Assembly (NCBI RefSeq): GCF_031755915.1
Contig: NC_083387.1
Coordinates: 15,583,001 to 15,647,000, forward strand
Length of the DNA: 64,000 nucleotides
Direction: 5' to 3'
Source of the DNA: Ziziphus jujuba
Lineage: Eukaryota > Streptophyta > Magnoliopsida > Rosales > Rhamnaceae
Part shown: one piece after another, positions 28,301 through 40,049 of the stretch
How positions within the stretch are numbered: the first letter of the stretch is position 1
Layout of the letters: each line of letters begins with the position of its first letter
Translations under genes and position numbers: made by a program
Notes under the pieces: model-generated
Databases searched by the model: none
Seen by the model: only the letters and a program-made list of their open reading frames with translations
What the model was told of the DNA's origin: nothing

Positions 28301-31300
28301 AGAATCAATATTTCATAATTTGATATTATGAACTTAAAAATGAAGAGTAATACTATGTCCCCTCCCATCAGGATACTATTTAACACAGAAAAACCTATTA
28401 GATTTAGAACAAAATCCAAAGAAAAAGAAGAAATAAACAGCATTATATCAATAAGATGAAGGAACAACATTTAATCCTTCACACTAAAGTGAGATGCAAA
28501 TGATTTTATATACCAACCTTGGGCAAGTACGGGACGCAACCAAGACCCATTGACTAATCTCGCAACCAAAAAGAACAATGGTGTAAAATTCAGACGTCAA
28601 GAAAATCAAAAAGATTTATGCGTAAAACGTATGGACAAAACATGGTTCCCTTATTTAGCATACCTTGAATATGAACATAAGAGATCCAACAACCTTTAGG
28701 TGGTAACTAGCAAGCGAAGGATCCCTAAGTATTCGCATGAGAGAGTTGATTGCAACCTGTAGTAGAAATATATTGTATAACAAAGGTGTAAAAGATCACA
28801 CATCACACTGACATAGCACTGACTCGAATAGGCAGACAAACATTCTACAAGCAAACATAACAAAGTCCTATTACTACCGTGGAAAAATAATCTTCAGATG
28901 TTGCAAAAGATGGCCACAGGTCCACAGGCAGCTCATCCACAGACTGAATGTGTTGACCAGAATCACTGGCAGCTCGAGCAACATCTCCATGTGGGCCAGG
29001 CAGGCTAAGCTGATTTCTTTTATGTGAATGAGGATCCAAAGCACCCATAATCCCAAGAACCTGGTAAAGCTCAAGAATAATTTTAGCATAAGAAAATTCA
29101 TCAGACTATAACTAAGCAATATTTATTTGTTTTATAATTTTACTAGGTCAAAATAAAAAATTTGCATTCCATTACGAAATATAGCTCAAGAGTAGCTACC
29201 TTCAGTACTTCACGTCTAGTAGACCATGCTAACTCACCATTCAGCAACTTCAAGAGTAAGCCAAGTAGTTGTGGATACTCATTATACGGAGTTATGACAT
29301 ATCTGTCATATTTGCACAACAAACAATTTCCCATAAAAAAATATAGAAAACTAAAAATTGATGAAAGTTTCACATTCTTTTGTTTTAAAGGAAACAAAAC
29401 TTTCTATTGAAAATACATGACTCACACATTTCAATCAGAAATCAATAAACACCAAATTTAATCAATTTCATTTATAAGGATCAAAACACTTCTATTAAAA
29501 ATACATGGCTCTCACATTTAAATCAGTGAACACCAGAGTTAATCAGTTTAATTTACAAGGATCAAAAATTGAATCTCAACTATCAAACATAATTTAACTT
29601 GACTAATGTAGAAGTATAAAAGAGGGTACTCCACACACTGAGGCCCATGCATGAAAGGGGAGTGTCAAGTATAAACATAAATAATGGCCAACTACCTAAA
29701 AGTACTTTAAAAAAGAAGATTTAGTGCTGGGATAAATAAAATGAAATAAAGATAATATTCTGAGAAACTTAGTCTAATAGTTACCAATCCAAGCCGCATT
29801 AAATTTTTGTTCCGACAAAAATTTTAAGTCTGAATATATATTACGAGTCAAATACATATCAAAACCAAAAAGATCCACTAGTTATGGGGTATCTTTAAAT
29901 CCCTTACATTTTAGTGGGCAAGTGTTAACTATATGTACCTATTTATCAAGCAAACGCTCTATAAAGTGTTATGCATTATAAAAATCACATTAATATAGAA
30001 TTCACCTGAGGTTAATCACAGAACAATTATAACATGTATAACCCATCAATGTAAAGTTCCAATTCATAACTAAACAGAATAAAACTGACAGAAATTACAA
30101 ATTATAAACCAAAATCAAAATGGCATACCCAGTGCTCTGTACAACTTGACCAAGAGTAGCAACAGCCACTTCACGTTTTGTGACAGCTGCTCCATCTAGT
30201 AAAGCTTCAACAATTAAAGGCATAAGTTCAGGAATGTATTGCCTCATCTCAAAACCACCCTAAACAAAAACCACAACCATAATTAAATAGATATTTAGAA
30301 AAATAATGGAGAAGTTACTTAAAATACACATCATCATAATTGCTCAATGAGTTTCAATTTGAAGAATTCCCAACAAATAAGATATTTACAAGAAGTTAAA
30401 TTTAAAAAATAATAATAAAAAATAAAAAAGATGATTTAAGATGTCAAATAAACAATACCTCAAAAGGAGAGAGGGAGAGGAAACAATGATGAACCACCAA
30501 GAAAAGGACAATAATCACCCTAGAAATCTAAGTCTAACTACTGTTGATCATCTCTCAGATTTAACAACACTTCGAAAGATCCAGTGACCAGCATTAAAAC
30601 TAAGAAAAAGATTATTAAAGCATAAAGAATCTCATCTTAAAAGTAATGATGTGGGACATTAGAAGATAAGTAAAATATTTTAGGAATTAGAGTTTTACTT
30701 ATTTGGAAACCTTTTCTATTTTCAATTAAAATTATGAGCTGATTTAGTTTCCTCATTAGATTAGATTTTCTTTTATCTACAAATAGGCTTCATTGTAACC
30801 CAAAAGGATGATAGCTTCATATTGAATATTCAGAAATTTCTCCCCCACTCACCTCCCCATTATCTGTCCACTCTTCTCCATTTCCTCTTTCCCAGGTCAT
30901 ACACCAATTAAAAAAATCCAAACGAAACTACTTTCTCACAATGCCCAAATGTCAAGGCCGAAAAATCCTAAATACCTTTTTCAGCAAAATGAACAAAAGA
31001 ATATCGGAAACCACATGTCTTTATTACAGTCCATGTAAGACACCAAAGGACAGGTAGTAAAGAAACCCCTCCCATGGTCTCCCCGAACTAGATACAAAAT
31101 GCTATCATCTATAAGCCATACATTCTAATGAGGAGAAAAAAATATATATATTTATACATATAAGTAAATAATAAAACATATATATATATATATATATTTA
31201 TACATATAAATAAATAATAAAACATAAAACTTTACAGACCACTCTAGCAAGATCTCCAACTGTCACAAGAACTCCACTAATAATGGCATTATTAGCATTG

Positions 31301-31355
31301 ACGCCATTTCCCTCAAGAAGTCTAGCCACAAGTGCCTGCTCGACCAGATAGAAAA

Positions 31356-31399
<44 letters not shown>

Positions 31400-34300
31400 C
31401 AAAAGGACTGAAGTCATATAACTTTAAACCTTTTGTATCGGAGCTATATAAGGACGGATTAATCGTTCACAGTTCCGTATTAAACAACCCAGCAACTTTG
31501 CACTTTCTTCCCTGCATTTGCTATCTACACTGCTGACATAGCAAGTAAAGTCAACATTCTTGACAGCCTTCATGTAGTATGAAGGAAAGCAATCCATTAC
31601 TCATTAAACCCCCAAGTAGCAAACAAAATTATGTAACAGCAATTAGCAACCATATTACATCACCTTTGCTCCAGGAGTGTGAGCAACTGAATGAGATGGC
31701 GACGAAGAGCAGGAAGAACATATGCAGGATTTTTTTCCGATAATCTCCCAGCCAAAGAAATTGCAAATTCCCGAACATCAAAATCCTGTAGCGGAAATAT
31801 CATACTATTTACTTAAACAAACAAGTGGAGCTCAAACATTATAACTCAGCAACATATTGTTTTTCAGCATTGTACCATGGCAAATCATCATCGTGTAAGA
31901 GAAAAAGGAAAACCTCTACAAGACTTGTGACCAAAGAATGCAAAAACGAATACACAATCTGTGATGCAATGGTCAACATCACAAGGTCGACTGAAATCAA
32001 ACTTGATATCAAAATTACTAAAAAGGTCAATCACCAAAAGTGAACTGAAGCACCATTCCAGTCCCTTGCAAAAAGAAAATGTAAAATGGGGAATTAGGAT
32101 GTACCATCCCTCCTTTTTCTCTATTGAAAGCTCAATAACATTTTTATTTTTCTGAAAATATTCCAAAATTTTCTGAACTGTTTACATAGAATAAGAAACC
32201 GGCTAGATTTCGAGGCTTCAGTCTCTCATGCCTACTACACTCAGTATTGTAATGATTCACATTTACTCCACAGGAAATTTACAGAAAATATTGCTCAAAA
32301 ATGTTTTAGCCTATTGATAGGGAACCTACGATGCATTTATGCCAACAAGAGGAAAACCAATCATTTGCAAGTTAAGTTCAGTGAAGCATATGATTTGCAA
32401 GTCGCAGCAACCAGGAAGGTTAAACAATCAATATGAAATCTCCATGCTAAGCATGAATCTGAAATTATTAGATTTCTGACCTCATCATTTAAAGCAGCAA
32501 AAACTGCACTAAGACTATCAGCCTGTGCTAAAAAATCATCGAAACCGCTATTTCCATGCAGAGAGGAAAAGATTGAATGGCGAACAGTCATGTCAGCATC
32601 TGCAACAGCTGCAATTAGAAGCTTTTCAACAAGCTGCAGAAAGCCAGAAATTAGTGAACAAAAGTTATGAGTACTGTTTACATAATAATGACCCAAAACA
32701 ACACTACCAGGACCATCAAAACCCTAATGGCATTATAAGGATTAACAAGAGAGACTCAGCCCCACAAGAAAACCTAAGTAACATAAATCTACATAATTTG
32801 TAACCGATAAACAGACTAAATAAGATAATGCTTGGAAACAGGCAACAAAGTCAAGGATGTGGGCCGTTGCATATGATATACAAGTAAAAGAAAACATGGC
32901 AATATGGAGGGTCAGAGGGGATCAAATGCGAACAATTGAAAAGAAACAAGTATAGATTAATGAAAAGTCATTGTTGCAAGCCAAACCTCCTCAATAAGGC
33001 GCCGACGTTTTCCCCCGCTTCTATTTGATCTACTTGAACCAAATTGAGAACATGCTAAACCAGAAAAAGAATTTGCAACTAATCTGCAACAGCATAGGGC
33101 AGCATCTTTCCGTATAGCTCCATCATCATCATCCAAATATAAAACTACTGATTCTCTTGCAAACTCAAGAAGGTCATGGCCCTAACAGAACATGGAGTTT
33201 CTGAGTAAGATTTCAGATGTAATTAGGATTCACATCTGATACATATATTATACAAACCTTGAAATTAAAACGAGCTAAAGTCTGCAATGCCAGTTGCACA
33301 AGGGCTGAACCACTAAGATCTGAAACTTGCTGAGGTACATTCGTCGAATTTGCTCTACTCACTCCTGCAGCTGGTCTCCCTTGAGGATAGTGGGACTTAG
33401 AAAGAACCATCGAAATGCAATCAAGCAGCCGATCTTGAATAGTAGGGAGCAAAGATGGAATCCTGGAATAGCAACCAATGTTACAGAGAAGATCCCCTTG
33501 GAGAATAAAGGTGAAGAAGAAAATCTATGACAAACACTAACTTTATGGTTATTTGATCAAGGGCCTCAACAAGCGTAGGGGATAGACCCGCTGAGAACAT
33601 AACATCCAAAAGACCACGAACATGAGGTTCCATAGCAGGGCCCATAGCTTTTGCAATGTTTCCAACACAAGCCAAAGCTTCAAGTGAGGGTCTGCCCCTA
33701 CGTGGAGCAATCTGCAGAACAAAAAAACAGATATGATTGTTGTCAGAAATAGAATGGCTAAAAAATTGATAGCAAAAACCAATAAAACCTCCAAACTACA
33801 ATTCAATGATAAGAAGAGCTATTGTAGACTAATGTCAGTCAAAAATCAATTTGACAAACCGCTTCACGTAAGTGATTTGTAATTGTCGGCAAATAGTTGA
33901 TCAGTTCTCCATCCAGAGCACCAGCCATCTCCCCAAGGGCAATAAACCCACTGGCACGTTCAGCTGGTATTCGTAGAACTGCAATGATATGGTTCATACA
34001 TATCTGCAATAAAAAGCAATCCATTTATATATTTGGAACATTAAAACAATAAATAAGCTAAAGAGCATTTAAACTCGGCCATTTTGCCTACTGGTTACAG
34101 TAGTAAAATAGAGTAAAGAAGAACCAAACACAAACACAAACCGTTAAATAGTTTGTAACAAATCTATCACGCAGAAAATGAGCAATCCGAGGTAGCAGAG
34201 AAGTTATGCTCAGTCGGACAAGCCGATCACGATGCTCTAGATAGCGAAGAACAATTTCAGCAACTTCCCTGTACCTTGACATCATGAATTCACCCGTATT

Positions 34301-37300
34301 CCTGCCCATATACAATTGAACTACATATAGAACAAGATGATATAGAATGTAATATACGTATATAAATGTATAATACATTTTCAGCATGTGTTCAATTCCC
34401 ACCGCCACATATTCTACAGAAAAAAGAGTTCCAAGTCACAAAGACAGATGCTGTGACTGCAAATATTCTTAGAAAGCAATTCTAATGGCAACTCAGATTA
34501 GTTTGAAGGCAAACCATCAGATCGAACTTCATATCATTTTTTACATATAAATTATAATAATCATAAAGATGTAGAAGAGAGAAGGAATGAACTCCAAGCA
34601 ATAGCATGAAGAATGACTTTCTAGGATTTATTTGATGGCTTCACTTAAAGAGATTGTAATTTTGAAGTCCCACACAACATTTGTCTAACTGAATGGGCTA
34701 AAAGTTTCCTTGCTCTTTAGAAGCATGAACTAGATGGCAACTAGATGGCAAAAGGAGCATGGGGAAAAACCAAAAAATATCAAGCTGTTCAACAGCTTAA
34801 TTTAAAGTTTAGAAATAAAGTTTCTAGAAAAGGGGGAGCAGGGAGGACATATTAGCAACATCCAAGTTGTTCTGAAAGAAAATATATGAATCGATTGTTG
34901 GAGTTCCTAAAACCTAAAAGTAACATACAATGCTTCCTCTCAATACCATATACAACAATTTTCCAATTCACCAGTACAGAACGTTCACATACAAATTATG
35001 CAGATACTTAAATTCCAATAACAATAACAACAAAGTTCACTTCATAGTTGCTACTATATTTGTCACTACTCACTACAAAAATGACATTGACTTCAAATTT
35101 AACATGATGAAGCTACAATGAATATTAATAATGAAATATAGAAAATAAAATTTTATTATCACTGTCTCTATAAACCTCAAAAGCTCTCCCACTGCAAGTA
35201 AAGACCCATGTATGCTGTGTACGGGAGCATTTTTACCCAGTCCATCTTGTGTAGCCTCGAACATACGATAATACCTGCCAACAACACAATTTTCAAAAAA
35301 AGCTTACTATCACTAATGAGCAGCTTAGAAAAAGAGTGGAATAGAAGTAAGACAACTAGAATTATGAATTTCTAAAGATTTTAAAAACTATTCATTTCTC
35401 ATGCTTAATTTATGTTGGAGGATATTATGTAGACTGATTAAACATTTTTTTACAGGACATTTCACTTTTAGAGGATTTCTCATCCCCTTCACACTATATA
35501 ATTACGTCCAATCAATAAAAATGTTTTTTATCAAGGGAAATGAGAGAGAGAGAGAGAGAGAGGTAAGCCACCACCAAATATCATGGAAGGCAGCGTCAAT
35601 ATTTTCCTCACCATCAATTTCCATTTCATATCCTGCTATTATTCCAGGACACAACATTTAACAGCGCTTTTGACTACTCAACCAAGTTACTACTTACTAG
35701 CATACCACAAATTTTGAAAGGTTGCATCCAATTTATCACATGCATATCAAACTATGTCAAATGGCAAAATAATTGATAACAGAGTACTCAAGTACAAAAG
35801 TAAATCAACCCAAATATCACCTGGTTAAAACAATAATAATAATTAAAAAAAAAAAAAAACGCCAAACAGAGATTTTATTTCAAACTACTCAAATGTTAAG
35901 CACAAGTTGGTGGAAATTATCGCAGCAAGGAGCTCAAAATTTGTGCAAAGGGAGATCCAAAGGCACAAACAAAAAACTATAAAATGATATCATTAGAAAT
36001 AAAACACACAGAGAATGACAATTACACAATCAATATATTCATACACTAATGGCTTTTGAAGCATTTTATGAGCTAACACTGATATGGCAGAAGTCATAAA
36101 GCTAAGCTTTATTATGAGCGCTCATTAGTTAATTGCATAAGATTCATAAATAATAAAAGAACATAATTTTGAAACTTCTAGAAATGCTAAAAGGCCAGAC
36201 CTAAAAACTGAAAACATTAACAAGTACATTTCATTAAAGGCAACTAGGTGGGACAGTCTCAACTAAATACTTCATAAAAATCTAAGCACGGTTAGAGAAA
36301 GGGATCAGACTCTTCCTGCCTTCATTTTAGTCCTAAAGATCCAACCATGCATTGTGACATCCATTCAAACATTTGCGTTCATCTATCACAAAAACGAAGG
36401 TTGTACAGCTCAATTTACTATGGAAGCATAAAAGTTTATCGAAAAATCCCAAGTATCTCATGCCAGCTAGAACCCATAACATGATGAACTTTGGAGAATC
36501 CAGATTGAGGGGAATGCTTGCTCAATTTTAATTACTAATTGGCTATTAAAAAGATTAATTGCCATTAAGGTACATGATTCAATGATCCATTGAAATGCAA
36601 TTCAGATATGTCGAATACGTTAAAGCAGTCTACATGCCATAAACAAGCGTGTTGCATGAACAAACCTGTGACTACCTAAGCATAAAAAGCAAATATATAC
36701 ATATAACAACAACAATTGCAATTATTTTTTATTTCTATGAAAATATGCAAAGGCAGAACACACTCACTAATATGAATTTCAAATTAACATCGGGGTGTCT
36801 TTTTTCAAAAGAAATGCCACGTATTTATATTTTAAATTGAAAAACATTTATTGAATTTCTAATATAGAAACCATATCAATTTAAATTATATTTTGGCTTC
36901 AATGATTTTGGAATGAGAACCAAAGATATTATATGATTAGCATTTGAAACAGTTAATGAAAATATTCTCTAAGATATGGATGATCAAGTTGACCGTACCT
37001 CTAAATGTCCACAAAAAAAATAAAAAAATAAAAAATAATAATAAAAGAAAAGAAAATACCTCTAAAATTAAATTATGATAGCTCAAAATAAAATTTTGTG
37101 AAAACCAACTTGGACCCATTATAGTTACATCTAAGTATATTTTTTGAAACAAATAAAACTCTATAGTCCTAGATGCATGATAGATAATATTCAGAATTTA
37201 TAAATGAAAGTATCATACATGAATGCATCAATCTACATGCTGCACATGCTTAAAAATTGATATTGCGTAAAAAAGTAGCCGCCTTTTTCAGAATAATATT

Positions 37301-39769
37301 TTTCTCCTTTAGTTTACTGGAACTCTCAAGAATCAAACCAGCAAACCTGCACTTTGACAGCTTAAAACTTTTTACTCTTGCAATAGGTAGAACTGTGTAA
37401 TAAGATGTCTGTGGAAAAAATACACACAAAAATATATATTTGAGTACACATTTAGAATCTTGTGTAAAAGTGTCCACTTGCTGTCTGTGCTGGTCTAGAT
37501 AAATACAAAATCCCCATATTTGTGTTACACACACACTTGTATTCCCTATGAAAATTAATTGACAACTGAAAATCTTGATATTACCAGGAAGATTGTAGCA
37601 AAAAATTCAATATTATAACAAACATAGCCAGCTTTGATATTCTGAAATGCTGGAAGACCATAATCCATTGATTACTATAGGAAAGGCATTACTAACATGC
37701 AACATTAACTAAAAACTAAGTCACAACGCAAAGGTTTTCCATTCTGTAGCTCAATTCTAGATTTCTTTTGAAGTTCTTTATAGTGTGTTAGTAATAATAG
37801 TTATGTAGAACATACTAACCACTGCACACGCCAACGCGTCTCACGCTTCTCAATAACACGAAGGCAAGCACGCAATGCCTCCACAGCTCGCTCTCGAACA
37901 TCCAATCTTGGATCCCTCAAAGCAACCCAGATAGCATCAACAAATTCAGGTACATGAACATTGAATACAGTTGACGCATTTTCTGCCATTTCCTAAAAAT
38001 TTGAAATGCGAATGTAACATCAGAGAAGAAAAATAAATGCTAAACGATTGCCATGGGAAATTGAAATCCATATGACATAATACGAGATCAACTGAGCTAG
38101 TCTTCTGACATGCATATGGAAAAATATGAATCCAAAAACTTATGTCTCTTCCTTATTGAGAGACAGAGGAATAGAGATGAAAAAATTAAAAAAAAAAAAC
38201 AAATAAAAAAAAATCCATGTAACCTATAAATGTTCTGCTGATCAACCAGAGTGTAAAGTGATAAAAAGAACACCACTTACTTTCAAGATTAAGACAGCAG
38301 CAAAACGGCGATACTCTACTCTATCTCCACGCAGCCAATCAAGTGCAATTTTTACCTAAGGAAAAAAGGCATGTAAGATGTTTGCTGGTCCATAGCCAAG
38401 CTGCCATCAGCAGAAAATGCAACAAACCTGCCGTTCCACTTCATCCGCAGTCATCGCACCACCAGCCCTGGCTAGATGACCCAAAACTCTACTTGCTAGA
38501 ACCAAAATTTCAGGATCACGTTTTGACTCAAACACAGTCCTCATGTAATTGGAAAACTTTGAAACCTTAGAGGCATTCTCTCCAAGTGCAACATCTATCA
38601 ACTCGTCAATGGCTCTTAAAGCCCCTAAATTTTCTGCCACATCACTACTATCTAAAAGACCAGAAATCCGATCATACAATTGATCCATGAATCGCGAAAA
38701 AGCTTCTCCAGCAAGATCACGAGCTTCTTCCTCCAGATGTTTCTTTAATGCTAGAGAAGCCCCCTCCTGAAATAATAAAGTTTAAATCCAGATAAAGCAA
38801 CCAAACACGCCTAAGGGACCAATAAACAAGCAGATCAGAGAAAGTTGCATGAAGCAGCATAAAGAGTTACCATAAAAAACTAGCTTATATATATTAAATC
38901 TCTATCTAGCAATTTAAGTGCACTTGAGAAACAGCTTTGTTTTGAAAATATACATATAGACAGGATAAAAACCTTTCAGAAGTACGTATGCATCACTTGA
39001 CTCAAAGAAATTTATCGACTTATTTTTGCTCTGAAAAAGTAGCCACAACTTATAAAAAGAAATTTTGTTGGGGCAAGGACAACCTCTTACTTTAAGAACC
39101 AACAAACTGAGTATTCTATTAAACTAAATATAATATTAGGGTAAAATTGAAAAGATTCCCAAGAACATTATCAAGACATAGCATTGCGAAAAACCCAAGC
39201 CACCAATAAACAGTAACACCACCAGAGAGTCGACATACGAATATTATTTTGCAGAACGATGTAGTAGCTTTCCTTAAAGAAATTCCATGACTAACTTAAT
39301 AAACCAGCCAATTTTCGATAAAAATTCAATATAGCTCCCCTTGGAGTGAGTTTTCAAAACTCAGCCAAGCCAAAGAACAAGACTTACTCTGTTCCTTAAG
39401 AGCACTTGGCCAAACACAAAACCCACTTTCGTTCAACAACCGTAACCGGAAACCAAATCAACCAAAAAAATTAAAAAAATTAAAAAAATAAAAACACAAA
39501 CACAAAGTTTAAGAAAAATTCACCACATTTCACCTTCATCAAATGCATCTTCTACTCGGGAAGTAGAAACAAATTTACACTTTCGAACAAAATCAATCAA
39601 GAAAAAATTCTTCATTTTCCGAAAAGAGAAATTTTGCTCGAACACATACCTTGGGATTGCCACGGGTGCAGAGGTCGGCGAGGATGCGGTTGAGAGCGTC
39701 GGAGCTGCCACCACTAGGTCCAGCTGAGACGGTTCCGCCATAGCGGAGAGACTGTGCCGAGGTTGCCAT
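6989..39769 (-). CDS. TOR: TOR (target of rapamycin) Ser/Thr protein kinase, complete, 57 exons
   Basis: TOR is the catalytic subunit of plant TORC1, acting with RAPTOR and LST8 to couple nutrients, energy and hormones to translation and growth. I traced 57 coding exons on the minus strand. Start ATG is at 39769-39767 ([12 protein letters not shown]...) and stop TAA at 6991-6989 after the FATC end GWCPFW. Exon lengths sum to 7431 nt, exactly 2476 codons plus stop, close to the roughly 2480 residues of Arabidopsis TOR. All introns inspected are GT-AG and no internal stop or frameshift was met, so the gene looks intact. Order: HEAT repeats (residues about 1-1286), FAT (about 1290-1870), FRB (about 1918-2025), kinase (about 2030-2385) and FATC (last 32). 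Catalytic-loop GLGDRHPSN and the following DFG are present. The smallest internal exon is 36 nt (28518-28553). The 33-kb length comes from introns, several carrying transposon remnants. Exon positions are given in the block entries. Confidence 0.97.
7515..10940 (-). other. TOR: TOR exons 47-55: PI3K-like kinase domain
   Basis: Exons 10940-10874, 10785-10625, 10443-10270, 10145-10017, 9920-9837, 9395-9334, 9257-9185, 9108-8974 and 7688-7515. The ATP-binding part contains [17 protein letters not shown], the catalytic loop GLGDRHPSN (Asp near residue 2243, Asn near 2248) in exon 52, and HIDFGD (Asp near residue 2262) in exon 53. The conserved [18 protein letters not shown] block is in exon 54. 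Exon 55 continues into the less conserved negative-regulatory stretch ([18 protein letters not shown]). All catalytic residues expected for the family are present, so activity is predicted. Confidence 0.94.
11037..12712 (-). other. TOR: TOR exons 43-46: FRB domain
   Basis: Exons 12712-12599, 12514-12311, 12160-12080 and 11111-11037. The FRB four-helix bundle is clear from [20 protein letters not shown] through AFIEAY and [16 protein letters not shown]. The Trp in the last motif corresponds to the residue that stacks on rapamycin in animal TOR, so the binding surface looks conserved; whether rapamycin acts also depends on the FKBP12 partner, which is not in this window. The region 10941-11036 and 11112-12079 is intron, the latter with a G-run and (GA)n tract. 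Confidence 0.92.
11580..11678. repeat. Compound (TA)n / T-run / G-run / (GA)n tract
   Basis: In the TOR intron between exons 45 and 46. The order is alternating TA, a T run, about 18 G, an A, 9 G, then a long GA repeat. It generates apparent low-complexity open frames on both strands that are not genes. Confidence 0.9.
13823..14322. mobile_element. PIF/Harbinger (Tourist-like) MITE in a TOR intron
   Basis: The left end GCCTTTGTTTGG and the right end read inward, GGCTATGTTTGG, match at 10 of 12 positions. The element is flanked by TAA at 13820-13822 and TAA at 14323-14325, the classic 3-bp target duplication of this superfamily. It is 500 bp long with no coding capacity and lies in the intron between TOR exons 42 and 43. 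Confidence 0.75.
14414..22811 (-). other. TOR: TOR exons 25-42: end of HEAT region and FAT domain
   Basis: Exons: 22811-22688, 22579-22391, 21780-21628, 21558-21406, 21175-21104, 20993-20859, 20739-20678, 20342-20245, 19138-19029, 18951-18778, 17967-17902, 17511-17443, 17370-17260, 16304-16164, 15695-15567, 15423-15258, 15180-14966, 14620-14414. The FAT part starts near [16 protein letters not shown] and includes [13 protein letters not shown] and [13 protein letters not shown], all typical of plant TOR. Exon 40 uses the acceptor after CTGTTCCAG; a longer open frame upstream of it is intronic. Exon 26 ([19 protein letters not shown]...) is the least conserved part, as expected for the linker ahead of FAT. 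Confidence 0.92.
23074..23970. mobile_element. Degenerate repeat element rich in GATAC words
   Basis: The stretch has many GATAC/GTATC words on both strands (for example near 23170-23215 and 23885-23950). Its borders look weakly inverted: ACCATGGTTGTCA/ACCATGGTTGTTA at 23074 and 23148 against TTTTGACAACTACGATACC at 23952-23970. This suggests an old palindromic non-autonomous DNA element in the large TOR intron between exons 24 and 25. No coding sequence was seen. Confidence 0.35.
24000..25215 (+). mobile_element. Probable LTR fragment in a TOR intron
   Basis: Compositionally unlike its surroundings. It begins with a 96-bp tandem duplication (AGAGTACACCATGAAATAG at 24016 and again at 24112), and has a TATA-like CTCTATAAATAACC near 24975 followed by a transcript-leader-like purine-rich tract, as in plant LTR promoters. 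I could not find paired TG/CA ends or a target duplication, nor any gag or pol coding, so this is a solo or truncated LTR at best. Confidence 0.4.
24016..24207. repeat. 96-bp tandem duplication
   Basis: Two adjacent similar copies begin at 24016 and 24112, each with AGCTTAGTACATGG, GTACATGGCAGCC and AAGCCATGGGTA. They lie at the start of the putative LTR fragment. Confidence 0.8.
25669..26071. mobile_element. MITE with about 25-bp terminal inverted repeats in a TOR intron
   Basis: The left end GCCCTGTTTGGGAAGTGTC and the inward-read right end GGCCATGTTTTGGAAGTGTC align over about 25 bp allowing small gaps. It is 403 bp and non-coding. It fills most of the 526-bp intron between TOR exons 23 and 24. 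No exact target duplication is visible (TAA on the left, TGA on the right), so superfamily assignment is tentative. Confidence 0.6.
30648..30990 (+). mobile_element. Copia-like LTR remnant in a TOR intron
   Basis: Starts at TGTGGGACATTAGAAG and contains CTACAAATAGGCTTCATTG, then GAATATTCAGAAATTTCTCC, the usual promoter and transcript-start landmarks of short plant Copia LTRs. It lies between TOR exons 14 and 15. The right end is not certain and no target duplication is clear. Confidence 0.4.
31141..31226. repeat. Tandem duplication of an AT-rich unit
   Basis: The word TTTATACATATAA followed by TAAATAATAAAACATA occurs twice, separated by a (TA)n run, just downstream (plus sense) of which TOR exon 14 ends. 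Confidence 0.75.
31362..31396. repeat. (GA)n microsatellite
   Basis: An AG dinucleotide run just upstream of TOR exon 14 (on the minus strand, in the intron feeding its acceptor). Confidence 0.9.
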
Positions 39770-39781
39770 CTGGCTTCCCCC

Positions 39782-39790
39782 AAACCCTAA
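39782..39790 (+). promoter_or_regulatory. Telo-box in the TOR 5' leader
   Basis: AAACCCTAA lies 13-21 bp upstream of the TOR start codon (opposite strand), within the transcribed leader or core promoter. Telo-boxes are known in promoters of plant translation and ribosome genes, where they act with other elements. Its use in TOR is inference from position. Confidence 0.6.
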
Positions 39791-39999
39791 ACCCCCAATC
39801 TCACTCTCTCCTCTATCGTATACAATCTCACTTTCTGTCGCTCTCTGATCGTCTTTTATCTACGGACATGCCGACTAAAACATAAAAATGAATTTCTCTT
39901 GGATGATCTGTTTTACAGGGAAATAAAAGGAAATATAAACTCAGTATTTGCCTATTTGGTAGACCGAAAACTCGGAATACCCATCCTATACACCGAGTT

Positions 40000-40049
40000 T
40001 TTTTTTTTTTTTTTTTTTTTTGGTTTGGGGGGGATGGGGGGGTTGGGGG
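40000..40049 (+). repeat. Poly-T followed by G-run tract upstream of TOR
   Basis: A long T run ends near 40021 and is followed at 40027-40049 by runs of 7, 7 and 5 G, about 260 bp upstream of the TOR start. The G runs could form a G-quadruplex on the plus strand, the template strand for TOR. No function is shown. Confidence 0.6.

Larger units (their letters stand above)
25550..39769 (-). other. TOR: TOR exons 1-24: N-terminal HEAT-repeat region
   Basis: Coding exons in gene order: 39769-39650, 38766-38428, 38355-38281, 37992-37820, 35274-35176, 34301-34142, 34003-33860, 33711-33542, 33462-33258, 33181-32987, 32633-32481, 31785-31664, 31532-31430, 31335-31240, 30259-30129, 29302-29200, 29060-28878, 28756-28664, 28553-28518, 27982-27884, 27796-27698, 27576-27414, 26253-26129, 25602-25550. 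They encode the alpha-helical HEAT solenoid that in other TOR proteins contacts RAPTOR. Recognisable blocks include [36 protein letters not shown] and [11 protein letters not shown]. The first exon is exactly 40 codons and ends in phase 0. The longest intron in this block, 35275-37819, is AT-rich with no coding signal seen. Confidence 0.93.

Noticed and set aside
31825..32166. Overlapping frames on both strands between TOR exons 11 and 12
   Set aside because: They lie in an intron, show no domain and do not join to the TOR frame.
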